Shown here: positions 14,298 through 22,299 of the stretch, piece after piece
How the letters are laid out: the number at the start of each line of letters is the position of its first letter
Position numbering within the stretch: the first letter of the stretch is position 1
Assembly (NCBI GenBank): GCA_004554255.1
Contig: SFNC01000017.1
Span: forward strand, 1-29,113
DNA from: Bacteroidales bacterium
GTDB lineage: Bacteria > Bacteroidota > Bacteroidia > Bacteroidales > Muribaculaceae
DNA length: 29,113 nt
Direction of reading: 5' to 3'
The notes under the pieces: model-generated
Seen by the model: the letters and a program-made list of their open reading frames with translations, nothing else
What the model was told of the DNA's origin: nothing
Database searches by the model: none
Made by a program: the position numbers and the translations under genes

Positions 14298-16964
14298 TTA
14301 TTTTTTGTTATTGAAAAGACGGAAAAGTTCCGGAATCCAGAGTACGAACGAACTGCCGACAACGATAATGACCCAGTCGATGAATTTCAGTCCAACCACG
14401 TTGAAGAATTGCTGAATACCGGGGAGTTCCACCATTGCCACCTGGCCCAGGAAAATTATCAGGCTGATTGACAGCAACCCGCTGCAGCCCTTGAAGTGCA
14501 GAGCGCTGCGTCCGCTCTTGTAGGCGCGGGCGTCGAACAGGTAAAAGAAATGGGTCATGACAAATATGGTGAAGAGCAGCGTCAGCTCGTAAGGCGTAAT
14601 GGGGTCGTAATCGCCGAGCTGCAGGTGGCAGAAGTCGGTAAGGCACTGAATGTCTGCGTGGTGGAATATGTACAGCAGGCCAATCAGTAGGACGAAGAAG
14701 AACGCTCCGACGCCGAAAACCTCACGCAACATCGGGCGGTCCAGGATAAACGCCTTGCGGTCGCGGGGCTTGTCGAGCATCACACGCTCGGACGGCGGCA
14801 GCGATGCCAGCGCCATGGCTGCGAAAGTATCCATTATCAGGTTTATCCACAGCATCTGTGTGACGGTAAGCGGCGATTCCGTACCCATGAACGAGCCGCA
14901 AAGCACAAGCAGACAAGCGGTTACGTTTACTGTGAGCTGGAACAGCAGGAAACGCTGTATGTTCTGGTACAGCGAGCGGCCCCACATAACCGCGCGGCCG
15001 ATGGAGGTGAATGAGTTGTCTATGATGGTGATGTCCGAGGCTTCTTTTGCCACGGACGTTCCGTCGCCCATGGAAAGGCCCACATGCGCCGATTTCAGCG
15101 CGGGAGCGTCGTTTGTACCGTCGCCGGTGACGGCAACTACCTCGCCCTCGGACTGCAGGGTTTCAACAAGCCGTTTTTTGTCCATGGGGCGTGCGCGGGC
15201 GATGATTTTGATGTCCTTTGCACGTGTAAGTAGCTCGGCATCTGTGAGCTGTGCGAACTCAGGGCCGGTGATTATGTTGCTGTCCGAGTCGCGTGAATCA
15301 TCCCATAGGCCTATCTGGCGTCCGATTTCGCGGGCAGTGCCGGGGGTGTCGCCGGTGACGATTTTTATCTGTATTCCGGCGTTTATAACCTCCTTGATGG
15401 CGTCGGGGACATCGGCGCGGACGGGGTCTGAAATGGCGGTTATGCCCAGGAAAGAGAGATTGTCGGCCACCACTTTGCCGTCGGCGATGCCGGTCTCGTC
15501 CTCCTTAAGCTCCTGCCATGCGAAACCCAATGTGCGCATCGCCTGGTTCTGATACACAAGCAGTTGGGCGTCAATTTCCTTTTTGGTGAGGCCCGCAGTG
15601 TTGCGGCACATGGAGAATACAATCTCGGGTGCGCCCTTTACGTACAGGATGCGTTTGCCGGATGCCGAGTATACCGCCGTGGCCATGTATTTGCGCTCGG
15701 TGGTAAACGATAGCTCGGCAATTTCGCGGGTGTTGGCGCGCAGGTCGCGATAATCGGCTCCGCGCTGCAGCATCCACAGCAACAGTGCGCCCTCGGTGGG
15801 ATTACCCAGTACCGCAGGCTTCTCGCCTGACATATCCAGCTGGGCGGTGGAGTTTACGGCGATGCCCTCGTTGATAATCTCGTCGGACGGATTGCCGAAA
15901 AAGTCGGCGCGCGCAACCTGCATCTGGTTCTGGGTAAGCGTGCCGGTCTTGTCGGTGCATATCACCGTAGTGGCGCCCATGGTCTCGCAGGCGTGCATCT
16001 TGCGCACCAGGTTGTTGGTCTTGAGCATGCGGCGCATGGAGTACGCCAGGGAGAGGGTCACGGCCATGGGCAGACCCTCGGGCACGGACACCACTATCAG
16101 CGTTACGGCAATCATCAGTGTCTGCAGCACGTAGGCCGTGAAGGCCATCCAGTCAAAGGCGCCGTCAACGTTCACAAAGTACATTATTATGCGTCCGGCG
16201 ATAATCAGCGCGCCGGCGAGATATGCCAGACGGGTGATTTTCGCGGCGAGACCGTCCAGCTGCTCGCTCAGCGGAGTTTTCACACTGTCGTCTATCTGTG
16301 CGGCCTCAAAGACCTTGCCGTTCTCGGTGTGGTCTCCCACGGCGGTGACGCACATCACGCCGCGGCCTTCCATCACTTTGGTGCCGCGCATCACAAGGTC
16401 GGACCGGAACGTCGCGTCTTTGTCGAATAGCGCGGGGTCTGTGGTCTTGTGGCACATCGGTTCGCCGGTGAGCGTGGATTCGTCCACGTTAAGATTCACG
16501 GCCTCGAGCAAGTGGCCGTCGGCGGGAATTTCCTCGCCGGCATTGAGGATAACCACATCGCCCACCACGATATCGCGCCGCGGCACGGAGGTGACGTTCC
16601 CGTCGCGGATAACCTCCACGGCCTCATCGTCGTTGACCTGGTTGAGCAGCGTGAATTCACGGTCGGCTTTCAGCTCAAAGTAGAAGGCCAGGCCTGTTGC
16701 AAGCAGTATCGCCACGAAAATGCCCACGGGCTCGAAGAATACCGCCGGCCCTTCCTCAAGGCCCCAGTATTCGTAACAGGAAATTAGTACCGACAGCAGT
16801 CCGGCTATCAGCAGAACTATAATCAGCGGGTCGCGGAATTTATCCAGGAACTGCTTCCAGAGCGGTTCTTTTGCGGGAGGGGTAAGGATGTTTACACCGT
16901 ATTTTTCGCGGTTTTCCACGACCTGGCTCGCCGTCAGGCCTTCAAAAGCTTGTTTTTGTGCCAT
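14298..16964 (-). CDS. P-type calcium-transporting ATPase (P2-type, PMCA/SERCA-like)
   Basis: The 888-residue protein has the complete P2-ATPase order. An N-terminal cation-ATPase segment is followed by helices M1-M2 (about 46-100). The actuator domain carries LTGEP (165-169). Helix M4 has VVSVPEGLPM (about 292-300), the signature of calcium pumps. The phosphorylation motif is DKTGTLT with Asp338. The nucleotide-binding part has KGAPE, the hinge has TGDGTNDAPALK, and six C-terminal helices follow. It should export Ca2+ from the cytoplasm using ATP. Bacterial members are often annotated as PMCA-type, and no calmodulin-binding tail is present. Substrate choice (calcium rather than Na+, K+ or H+) is inferred from M4 and overall similarity. 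It appears to be monocistronic, divergent from the methyltransferase gene. Confidence 0.93.
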   Translation of the reverse strand: MAQKQAFEGLTASQVVENREKYGVNILTPPAKEPLWKQFLDKFRDPLIIVLLIAGLLSVLISCYEYWGLEEGPAVFFEPVGIFVAILLATGLAFYFELKADREFTLLNQVNDDEAVEVIRDGNVTSVPRRDIVVGDVVILNAGEEIPADGHLLEAVNLNVDESTLTGEPMCHKTTDPALFDKDATFRSDLVMRGTKVMEGRGVMCVTAVGDHTENGKVFEAAQIDDSVKTPLSEQLDGLAAKITRLAYLAGALIIAGRIIMYFVNVDGAFDWMAFTAYVLQTLMIAVTLIVVSVPEGLPMAVTLSLAYSMRRMLKTNNLVRKMHACETMGATTVICTDKTGTLTQNQMQVARADFFGNPSDEIINEGIAVNSTAQLDMSGEKPAVLGNPTEGALLLWMLQRGADYRDLRANTREIAELSFTTERKYMATAVYSASGKRILYVKGAPEIVFSMCRNTAGLTKKEIDAQLLVYQNQAMRTLGFAWQELKEDETGIADGKVVADNLSFLGITAISDPVRADVPDAIKEVINAGIQIKIVTGDTPGTAREIGRQIGLWDDSRDSDSNIITGPEFAQLTDAELLTRAKDIKIIARARPMDKKRLVETLQSEGEVVAVTGDGTNDAPALKSAHVGLSMGDGTSVAKEASDITIIDNSFTSIGRAVMWGRSLYQNIQRFLLFQLTVNVTACLLVLCGSFMGTESPLTVTQMLWINLIMDTFAAMALASLPPSERVMLDKPRDRKAFILDRPMLREVFGVGAFFFVLLIGLLYIFHHADIQCLTDFCHLQLGDYDPITPYELTLLFTIFVMTHFFYLFDARAYKSGRSALHFKGCSGLLSISLIIFLGQVAMVELPGIQQFFNVVGLKFIDWVIIVVGSSFVLWIPELFRLFNNKK

Positions 16965-16996
16965 CTGTTATAAATGTATATCTTATGTTTGCTGTG

Positions 16997-17055
16997 CAAA
17001 ATTATATATTATATATAATGTATTGTACCTGTTTTTGATTCAACTCACAAATTTA
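16997..17055 (-). promoter_or_regulatory. Candidate promoters of the calcium ATPase gene
   Basis: Two minus-strand -7 matches occur upstream of the ATG at 16964: TAATTTTG (17004-16997) and TAAATTTG (17055-17048). The second has a TTG 22 bp further upstream (17080-17078). I cannot decide which is used. Confidence 0.45.
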
Positions 17056-17104
17056 CCACAAATTTTCTGAACTTTCGCAATTCTGCCGGCATTTAATTTC
17101 TGAT

Positions 17105-17242
17105 ATGCGTAAATCTGTCTACATAATTTTCGGATTCATAATCCGGATAGGTGCCGCAATCTTCCTCTCCTCAGCCACGGGCGATAAGTCGTGCACGGTT
17201 TCCGTCCGGCAGGCTTACCGGCTTGATATTCTGCCACGATAA
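17105..17242 (+). CDS. Possible 45-residue small exported peptide
   Basis: An ATG at 17105 opens 45 codons ending TAA at 17240-17242. The peptide starts MRKSVYIIFGFIIRIGAAIFLSS, which looks like a signal peptide or single membrane helix. A short polar tail with one cysteine follows (SATGDKSCTVSVRQAY). I see no promoter or homologous motif. It could be a genuine small protein, a decayed gene end, or chance in a 430-bp gap. Confidence 0.2.
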   Translation: MRKSVYIIFGFIIRIGAAIFLSSATGDKSCTVSVRQAYRLDILPR

Positions 17243-17319
17243 AATGGGAGGATAGTCGCTTTTATGGGTGTATTTGGCCGATTTTGTCATTTAGCCCGAA
17301 AATTGTCAAAAAAAATTGC

Positions 17320-17327
17320 TAACTTTG
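17320..17327 (+). promoter_or_regulatory. Candidate promoter (-7 element) for the methyltransferase operon
   Basis: TAACTTTG matches the Bacteroidetes -7 consensus 67 bp before the ATG at 17394. No TTTG or TTG occurs at the expected distance upstream. The stretch 17243-17319 otherwise holds nothing I can name. Confidence 0.45.
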
Positions 17328-17393
17328 TGCTTTAGAGTTTTCAGGCTGTGCTCAAATTACTGAGCTTGCCCCGGATGGCTCTAAAGCTTTATT

Positions 17394-18119
17394 ATGTCCC
17401 AACCCGAGAATACAACACGCAAGCCCACCTTATACCTCTTCCCGGTGCCCCTCTCCGAGGGCGCGCCCGCCTCGGTGCTTCCCGCGGGGAATATCGAGAT
17501 AATCAGGAATGTAAAGTATTTTGTGGTTGAAAACTTGCGCTCGGCAAGGCGGTTCCTCAAGGCGTGCGACCGCAGTATAGACATAAATGAGCTGCACTTT
17601 ACAGAACTCAGCGAGCATACTCCGGTGCAGGATGTGGCCGCGATGTTGCAGCCGATGGCGGAGGGACATGACATAGGCGTTATCTCCGAGGCCGGATGCC
17701 CCGCTGTCGCCGATCCCGGCGCCGACCTGGTGGCGGTGGCGCAGCAGCGAGGACTGGAGGTTTGTCCACTCGTGGGCCCGTCAAGCATTCTGATGTCACT
17801 GATGGGGTCGGGGTTCAACGGCCAGAGCTTCGCATTCAACGGCTACCTGCCGGTTGACAGCGCCGCACGCACGGCACGGCTAAAGGAACTGGAGCGTAGA
17901 ATCAGGCGCGAGCACCAAACGCAGATCTTTATTGAGACGCCGTATCGCAACAACAGGCTTATCGAGGAGCTTGCCCGCGTTTTGCCGCAGGACCTCAGAC
18001 TGTGTGTGGCCTCGGATATAACCGGCCCCCGGCAGTCCATAGTAACTCTCCCCATTGCCAAGTGGCGCAACAGAAAATACGATTATAATAAAATTCCAAC
18101 CATTTTCCTCTTAGGCTGA
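17394..18119 (+). CDS. RsmI-like SAM-dependent methyltransferase (tetrapyrrole methylase fold)
   Basis: The 241-residue protein has the tetrapyrrole-methylase fold used by RsmI, which 2'-O-methylates C1402 of 16S rRNA. The SAM-loop motif is VISEAGCPAVADPGADLV, followed by CPLVGPSSILMSLMGSG, FNGYLP and the FIETPYRNNRLIEEL segment. The opening LYLFPVPLSEGAPASVLP departs from the GTPIGNL of true RsmI. Bacteroidetes often carry this second, shorter paralogue, so the substrate may not be C1402. The next gene starts 3 bp after the stop codon, so the two are probably co-transcribed. Confidence 0.85.
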   Translation: MSQPENTTRKPTLYLFPVPLSEGAPASVLPAGNIEIIRNVKYFVVENLRSARRFLKACDRSIDINELHFTELSEHTPVQDVAAMLQPMAEGHDIGVISEAGCPAVADPGADLVAVAQQRGLEVCPLVGPSSILMSLMGSGFNGQSFAFNGYLPVDSAARTARLKELERRIRREHQTQIFIETPYRNNRLIEELARVLPQDLRLCVASDITGPRQSIVTLPIAKWRNRKYDYNKIPTIFLLG

Positions 18120-18122
18120 CAG

Positions 18123-19181
18123 ATGGCTAAACTTACGCAACCGAGAAAAAGACGGACAACACGCTCCATCGAAGACCTGCCGAATCTTTTCGACAGTGTC
18201 GAGATTGACATGACACGCCGCGATATCGCCGGCGACGTCCTGGAACGTGCCGAGCGGCAGCGCCATGTCAGCGAATCGGCAAACGACCAGGCTCTTGAAA
18301 TCAATTCCGAAGCCCTGAAGCGCCCCGAGGCCATACGCTTCCTGTCGTTCGGCAGCGGCAGCAGCGGAAACTGCTCTTACATAGGCACAAGCCGCGGCGG
18401 TATCCTTATTGATGCCGGCGTGGACAACAAAAAGGTGGAGAAAGACCTGAAGGACAATGGTATAGACATGGCGACCATCGCCGGAATCATCCTCACGCAC
18501 GACCATAGCGACCACGTGCGCTTCGCATACTCGCTGCTGCGCGCAAACAAGCACCTGCGTCTGTTCTGTACCCCGCGCGCGCTGAACGGTCTGCTCCGGC
18601 GGCACAGCATCAGCCGTCGCATAAAGGATTATCACAAAGCCATTTACAAGGAGATCCCATTCGAGGCCGGGGGCCTGACAATTACTGCATTCGAGACAAG
18701 TCACGACGGCAGCGACAACATGGGATTTTCCATAGAACGCGACAATCACAAATTCGTAATTGTCACTGATACGGGATATATAACCGAACGCGCCGACTTC
18801 TATCTGCGCCGCGCGCGGTATGCTGTGATAGAGACGGATTACGACTTGAACATGCTGCATGCAAACCCCACTTACCCCGAGTATCTCAAAGCGCGGATAG
18901 CCGGACCCTCCGGACACATGGACAACGCCGACACAGCCTCGTATCTGGCCAACATCCTCAGCGACACCGAGAATTCCACGCCCCTCCGGCACATATTCCT
19001 CTGCCACCTGTCCGAGTTGAACAACACGCCCGAGATAGCCATGCGCGCAGTGCGCAAAGCCCTTGAGGAAATAGGCCTCAATGTCGGCGACGCAACCGGC
19101 AGCCCCGTCGCTATCTCCTCGGACATCCAGCTCGCAGTGCTCCCCCGCTTCGCACCCTCCCCCCTCTACATCTTCCGCTAA
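18123..19181 (+). CDS. YycJ/WalJ-like metallo-beta-lactamase-fold hydrolase with N-terminal extension
   Basis: The 352-residue protein contains a metallo-beta-lactamase fold from about residue 80: RFLSFGSGSSGNCSYIGT, the metal motif THDHSDH, FETSHDG, VTDTGYI, and the late histidine in FLCHLSELNN. This matches YycJ/WalJ proteins, small nuclease-like hydrolases linked to DNA repair or cell-wall signalling in Firmicutes. The first 80 residues are an extra charged region (TQPRKRRTTRSIEDLPNLFD, RRDIAGDVLERAERQ) not needed for the fold. It follows the RsmI-like gene by 3 bp. An enzymatic target has not been assigned for the Bacteroidetes form. Confidence 0.87.
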   Translation: MAKLTQPRKRRTTRSIEDLPNLFDSVEIDMTRRDIAGDVLERAERQRHVSESANDQALEINSEALKRPEAIRFLSFGSGSSGNCSYIGTSRGGILIDAGVDNKKVEKDLKDNGIDMATIAGIILTHDHSDHVRFAYSLLRANKHLRLFCTPRALNGLLRRHSISRRIKDYHKAIYKEIPFEAGGLTITAFETSHDGSDNMGFSIERDNHKFVIVTDTGYITERADFYLRRARYAVIETDYDLNMLHANPTYPEYLKARIAGPSGHMDNADTASYLANILSDTENSTPLRHIFLCHLSELNNTPEIAMRAVRKALEEIGLNVGDATGSPVAISSDIQLAVLPRFAPSPLYIFR

Positions 19182-19207
19182 CCGCCACCCTCACCCACAC
19201 ACACAAC

Positions 19208-19241
19208 AAAAAAGCGAACTCAGATTTTGCTCTGAATTCGC
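19208..19241 (-). terminator. Terminator of the tRNA-Ala gene
   Basis: GCGAACTCAGA (19214-19224) pairs with TCTGAATTCGC (19231-19241) with one wobble and a 6-nt loop. On the minus strand a T6 run follows directly, 3 bp past the tRNA CCA end. It may also slow the converging MBL-fold transcript. Confidence 0.8.
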
Positions 19242-19244
19242 CTT

Positions 19245-19320
19245 TGGTGGAGTATAGCGGACTCGAACCGCTTACCTCAACACTGCCAGTGTTGCGCTCT
19301 ACCAGATGAGCTAATACCCC
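19245..19320 (-). tRNA. tRNA-Ala (anticodon GGC)
   Basis: Read on the minus strand from 19320, the acceptor GGGGTAT pairs with ATACTCC (one G-T). The D arm is GCTC/GAGC. The anticodon arm CAACA-CTGGCAG-TGTTG puts GGC at the anticodon, reading Ala codons GCC/GCU. The T arm is AGCGG-TTCGAGT-CCGCT, the discriminator is A, and CCA is encoded. Length 76 nt. Confidence 0.96.
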
Positions 19321-19353
19321 GCGCTTAGGGCTATGTGTAGCGCCTTTGTGGTG

Positions 19354-19384
19354 CAAAATTACATAACTTTTTCTATTTGGCAAA
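19354..19384 (-). promoter_or_regulatory. tRNA-Ala promoter
   Basis: On the minus strand TTTG (19384-19381), a 19-bp spacer and TAATTTTG (19361-19354) match the consensus, placed about 34 bp before the tRNA 5' end. Confidence 0.8.
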
Positions 19385-19456
19385 ATATTAAAGGCTATTT
19401 ATTGTTTATTAATAAAAATATACAAAAATTAAATCGCTTGGGACGCACTTTTTCAC

Positions 19457-19464
19457 TACCTTTG
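19457..19464 (+). promoter_or_regulatory. Candidate promoter (-7 element) for the namZ operon
   Basis: TACCTTTG fits TAnnTTTG and would give a leader of about 110 nt. The only TTG upstream is 16-17 bp away, shorter than usual, so the promoter may need an activator. A perfect 12-bp palindrome TTAACCGGTTAA lies at 19554-19565, just before the ATG. Confidence 0.5.
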
Positions 19465-19580
19465 TCTTTATTATGATTGTGGTTATCCGGCGCGGGACCT
19501 TAACGCGTGATGTGCCGGTGCTTCTGCAATGTAAAATGCTTTAGAACAAATAGTTAACCGGTTAATCTTTTTTCTGTTTT

Positions 19581-20792
19581 ATGAAATTTCGTTTTATATT
19601 AGCCTTGGCTGTGGCCATAGGCGGTGTGTGCGCCTCGTATGCGCAGTGTTGCAATGAGCGTGCCGCGCAGTGTTGCGCCGGCGAAAGCTCGGTGACTGTC
19701 GGCGCCGCGCGGCTGGATTCTTATCTGCCCGTGCTGAAGGGCAAGCGTGTCGCGCTGTTCTCAAACCACACGGGCATGGTGGGCGATAAGCACACGCTGG
19801 ACCTGATGCTTGAGAATGGGGTGAATGTCGCCATGATTTTCTCGCCGGAGCATGGATTCCGTGGCACTGCCGATGCCGGCGAGCATGTAAGCAGCAGTGT
19901 TGACCCGGTTACCGGTATAAAAATCGCGTCGTTATACGATGGCGGAAAGCGTGGCCCGTCGGCCGATACTATGAATGCGCTGGATGTTATCGCTGTTGAC
20001 ATTCAGGATGTTGGCTTGCGCTATTACACGTATTACTGCACGATGATAGACCTGATGAATGCGGCAGCCAAGCATGGCAAGCAGGTTGTGGTGCTGGACC
20101 GTCCCAACCCTAACGGCATGTATGTGGACGGCCCCATTCTTGATATGAAATATTCCAGCGGGGTAGGGCGCCTGCCCATCCCGGTGGTGCATGGCATGAC
20201 GCTGGGCGAGCTCGCGCAGATGGCCAATGGCGAGGGCTGGCTGAAGGATGGCGCAAAGGTGGACCTCACGGTTGTTCCATGCACGGGCTATACGCACAGC
20301 ACGCGCTATAAGCTGCCCGTGGCACCGTCGCCCAATCTGCGCGAGATGAAGGCCATATACCTCTATCCTGCAACATGTTACTTCGAGGCTACGCCCGTAA
20401 GTCTGGGCCGTGGCACCGACTTCCCCTTCCTGGCATACGGCCATCCCGACATGACGGACCGCAAGTTCGAGTTCATCCCCCGCAGTGTCCCCGGAGCCAA
20501 GAATCCCCCGCAATTGGACAAACTCTGCAAGGGCGTGGACTTGCGCGACATCTCGGACGAGGACGCTATCGCGCGCGGTGTGGACCTCTCTTTCCTCATT
20601 GACGCATACAACGACCCCGGCATCAGCAAAGAGGGATTCTTCCGCGACTTCTTCGAGAAACTCATCGGCCGCGGCGACATACGCCGGATGATTCAGGAGG
20701 GTAAATCCGCCTCCGAGATCAAGGCCACCTGGGCCGACGATGTAAAGCGTTTCCGTGCCCAGCGCAAACCTTACCTCCTGTACGCCGAATAA
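19581..20792 (+). CDS. namZ: NamZ-type exo-beta-N-acetylmuramidase (DUF1343, GH171)
   Basis: The 403-residue protein begins with a signal peptide (MKFRFILALAVAIGGVCASYA) and a cysteine-rich stretch. The DUF1343 fold then follows: LFSNHTGMV (59-67), FSPEHGFRG with Glu90, VDIQDVGLRYYTYY (139-152), VLDRPNPNG, and a C-terminal part with ATPVSLGRGTDFPF. Family members remove N-acetylmuramic acid from the non-reducing end of peptidoglycan chains. The glutamate of the EHG motif is the proposed catalytic residue, by analogy with the Bacillus subtilis enzyme. The signal peptide puts it in the periplasm or at the surface. It starts a four-gene run with a symporter 31 bp downstream, consistent with cell-wall sugar recovery. 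Confidence 0.92.
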   Translation: MKFRFILALAVAIGGVCASYAQCCNERAAQCCAGESSVTVGAARLDSYLPVLKGKRVALFSNHTGMVGDKHTLDLMLENGVNVAMIFSPEHGFRGTADAGEHVSSSVDPVTGIKIASLYDGGKRGPSADTMNALDVIAVDIQDVGLRYYTYYCTMIDLMNAAAKHGKQVVVLDRPNPNGMYVDGPILDMKYSSGVGRLPIPVVHGMTLGELAQMANGEGWLKDGAKVDLTVVPCTGYTHSTRYKLPVAPSPNLREMKAIYLYPATCYFEATPVSLGRGTDFPFLAYGHPDMTDRKFEFIPRSVPGAKNPPQLDKLCKGVDLRDISDEDAIARGVDLSFLIDAYNDPGISKEGFFRDFFEKLIGRGDIRRMIQEGKSASEIKATWADDVKRFRAQRKPYLLYAE

Positions 20793-20823
20793 ACCGCTGT
20801 TTTAACGTAAAAACCGAATACAG

Positions 20824-22299
20824 ATGTCTCCTATTGTCGTAATAATCACCATAGTAGCATATTTTGCACTGCTGATGTTCATCAGCTGGATTTCTTCGCG
20901 TGGCAGTAATAATGCCACATTCTTCACCGGAAACCGCCAGGCCCCGTGGGGTGTCGTGGCCTTCGCCATGATAGGCGCCACAATCTCGGGCGTGACTTTC
21001 ATCTCCGTGCCGGGCATGGTGGTGGGCAAGGGCTATGCCTACCTGCAGATGGTTCTCGGATTTATCGTTGGATACTTCGCCATCGCTTTTGTGCTGGTGC
21101 CGATGTTCTATAAGCGCAACCTGATAAGCATTTACGGCTATCTGGAAGGTCGTTTCGGCAAGAAAACCTACCATACCGGTGCATGGTTCTTCTTCATTTC
21201 CAAAATATTAGGCGCGTCGGTAAGATTCTTTGTGGTCTGCGCTGTGCTGCAGCTGCTGGTGTTCGGCCCGCTGCATATCCCGTTTGAATTCAACGTCATT
21301 GTAACCATCGCGCTGATATGGCTGTACACGCTGCAGGGCGGTGTGAAGACGCTGATATGGACCGACACACTCAAGAGTTTCTGCCTGATTATGAGTGTGA
21401 TACTGTGCATTTACTTCATTGCTCAGAATCTTGGATTCGGGTTCGGCGATACGGTTGACGCTATCCGCAACCACGGCACTTCGCGCATGTTCTTCTTCGA
21501 CAATCCCATGGAGGGCACTTACTTCTGGAAACAATTCCTTGCCGGTGTGTTCATGGCGATAGCCACAAACGGCCTCGACCAGGACATGATGCAGCGAAAC
21601 CTCGCCTGCAAGGACTCCAAGCAGAGCCAGAAAAACATGATAGTCAGCGGAATAGTGCAGTTCTTTGTGATTGCGGCGTTCCTGCTTTTGGGAACTCTGC
21701 TCGTTATCTTTGTTCAGAGCAAGGGCATCGCATTCCCTGAAAAATCCGACGAACTCTTCGGTCTCGTGGCAACGCATCCCGAAATCCCCGTGGTGGTGGG
21801 CGTGCTCTTCGTGATTGGACTCATCGCCGCGGCGTACTCAGCCGCCGGCTCGGCGTTGACCTCGCTCACCACTTCGTTTACTGTAGACATCCTCGGCGCG
21901 CATAAAAAGCAGGACGACAAGCGGTTGACCCGCACCCGCAAGCTCGTGCACCTGGCTATGTCGGTTGCCATGGGCGCGGTAATAATTGTGTTCTATTACC
22001 TTAGCGAGGAGGACGCCATCAGCGCCGTTTACACCCTGGCGTCGTACACATACGGTCCGATTCTCGGGCTGTTTGTCTTCGGAATGTTCGGACGCCGTCC
22101 CGTCCGCGACCGCCTCGTCCCCGCCGTGTGCATACTCGCCCCCGTCCTGTCCTGGGCCACACAGTGGGCGCTGAAGAACTGGTGCGGATACGAGACGTCC
22201 TTCGAGCTGCTGCTGATAAACGCCGCTTATACCATCATCGGACTGTTCATGCTCTCATTGGGAGCTCCCCGCAGGGAGGAGGCCGAGGCGAATGTCTAA
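20824..22299 (+). CDS. Sodium:solute symporter (SSS family), candidate MurNAc or sugar importer
   Basis: The 491-residue protein has about thirteen hydrophobic helices. SSS signatures include FFTGNRQAPWGVVAFAMIGATISGVTFIS near the start, GYLEGRFGKKTYHTGAWFFF, NGLDQDMMQRNLACKD, and AAAYSAAGSALTSLTTSF late. These proteins move sugars, amino acids or ions inward with Na+. The helix order and GLDQDMMQRNL segment fit sugar-type SSS members. Because it directly follows namZ, I infer it imports the released N-acetylmuramic acid or a related product. The sequence alone does not prove the substrate. Its stop overlaps the next gene's start by 8 bp. Confidence 0.9.
   Translation: MSPIVVIITIVAYFALLMFISWISSRGSNNATFFTGNRQAPWGVVAFAMIGATISGVTFISVPGMVVGKGYAYLQMVLGFIVGYFAIAFVLVPMFYKRNLISIYGYLEGRFGKKTYHTGAWFFFISKILGASVRFFVVCAVLQLLVFGPLHIPFEFNVIVTIALIWLYTLQGGVKTLIWTDTLKSFCLIMSVILCIYFIAQNLGFGFGDTVDAIRNHGTSRMFFFDNPMEGTYFWKQFLAGVFMAIATNGLDQDMMQRNLACKDSKQSQKNMIVSGIVQFFVIAAFLLLGTLLVIFVQSKGIAFPEKSDELFGLVATHPEIPVVVGVLFVIGLIAAAYSAAGSALTSLTTSFTVDILGAHKKQDDKRLTRTRKLVHLAMSVAMGAVIIVFYYLSEEDAISAVYTLASYTYGPILGLFVFGMFGRRPVRDRLVPAVCILAPVLSWATQWALKNWCGYETSFELLLINAAYTIIGLFMLSLGAPRREEAEANV

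Noticed and set aside
14650..15552. 300-codon plus-strand ORF opposite the calcium ATPase
   Set aside because: The Ser/Arg-rich antisense reading covers essential ATPase motifs and lacks any start context.
18111..19007. 298-codon minus-strand ORF opposite the YycJ-like gene
   Set aside because: It is a shadow of the metallo-hydrolase, whose THDHSDH metal motif fixes the true frame.
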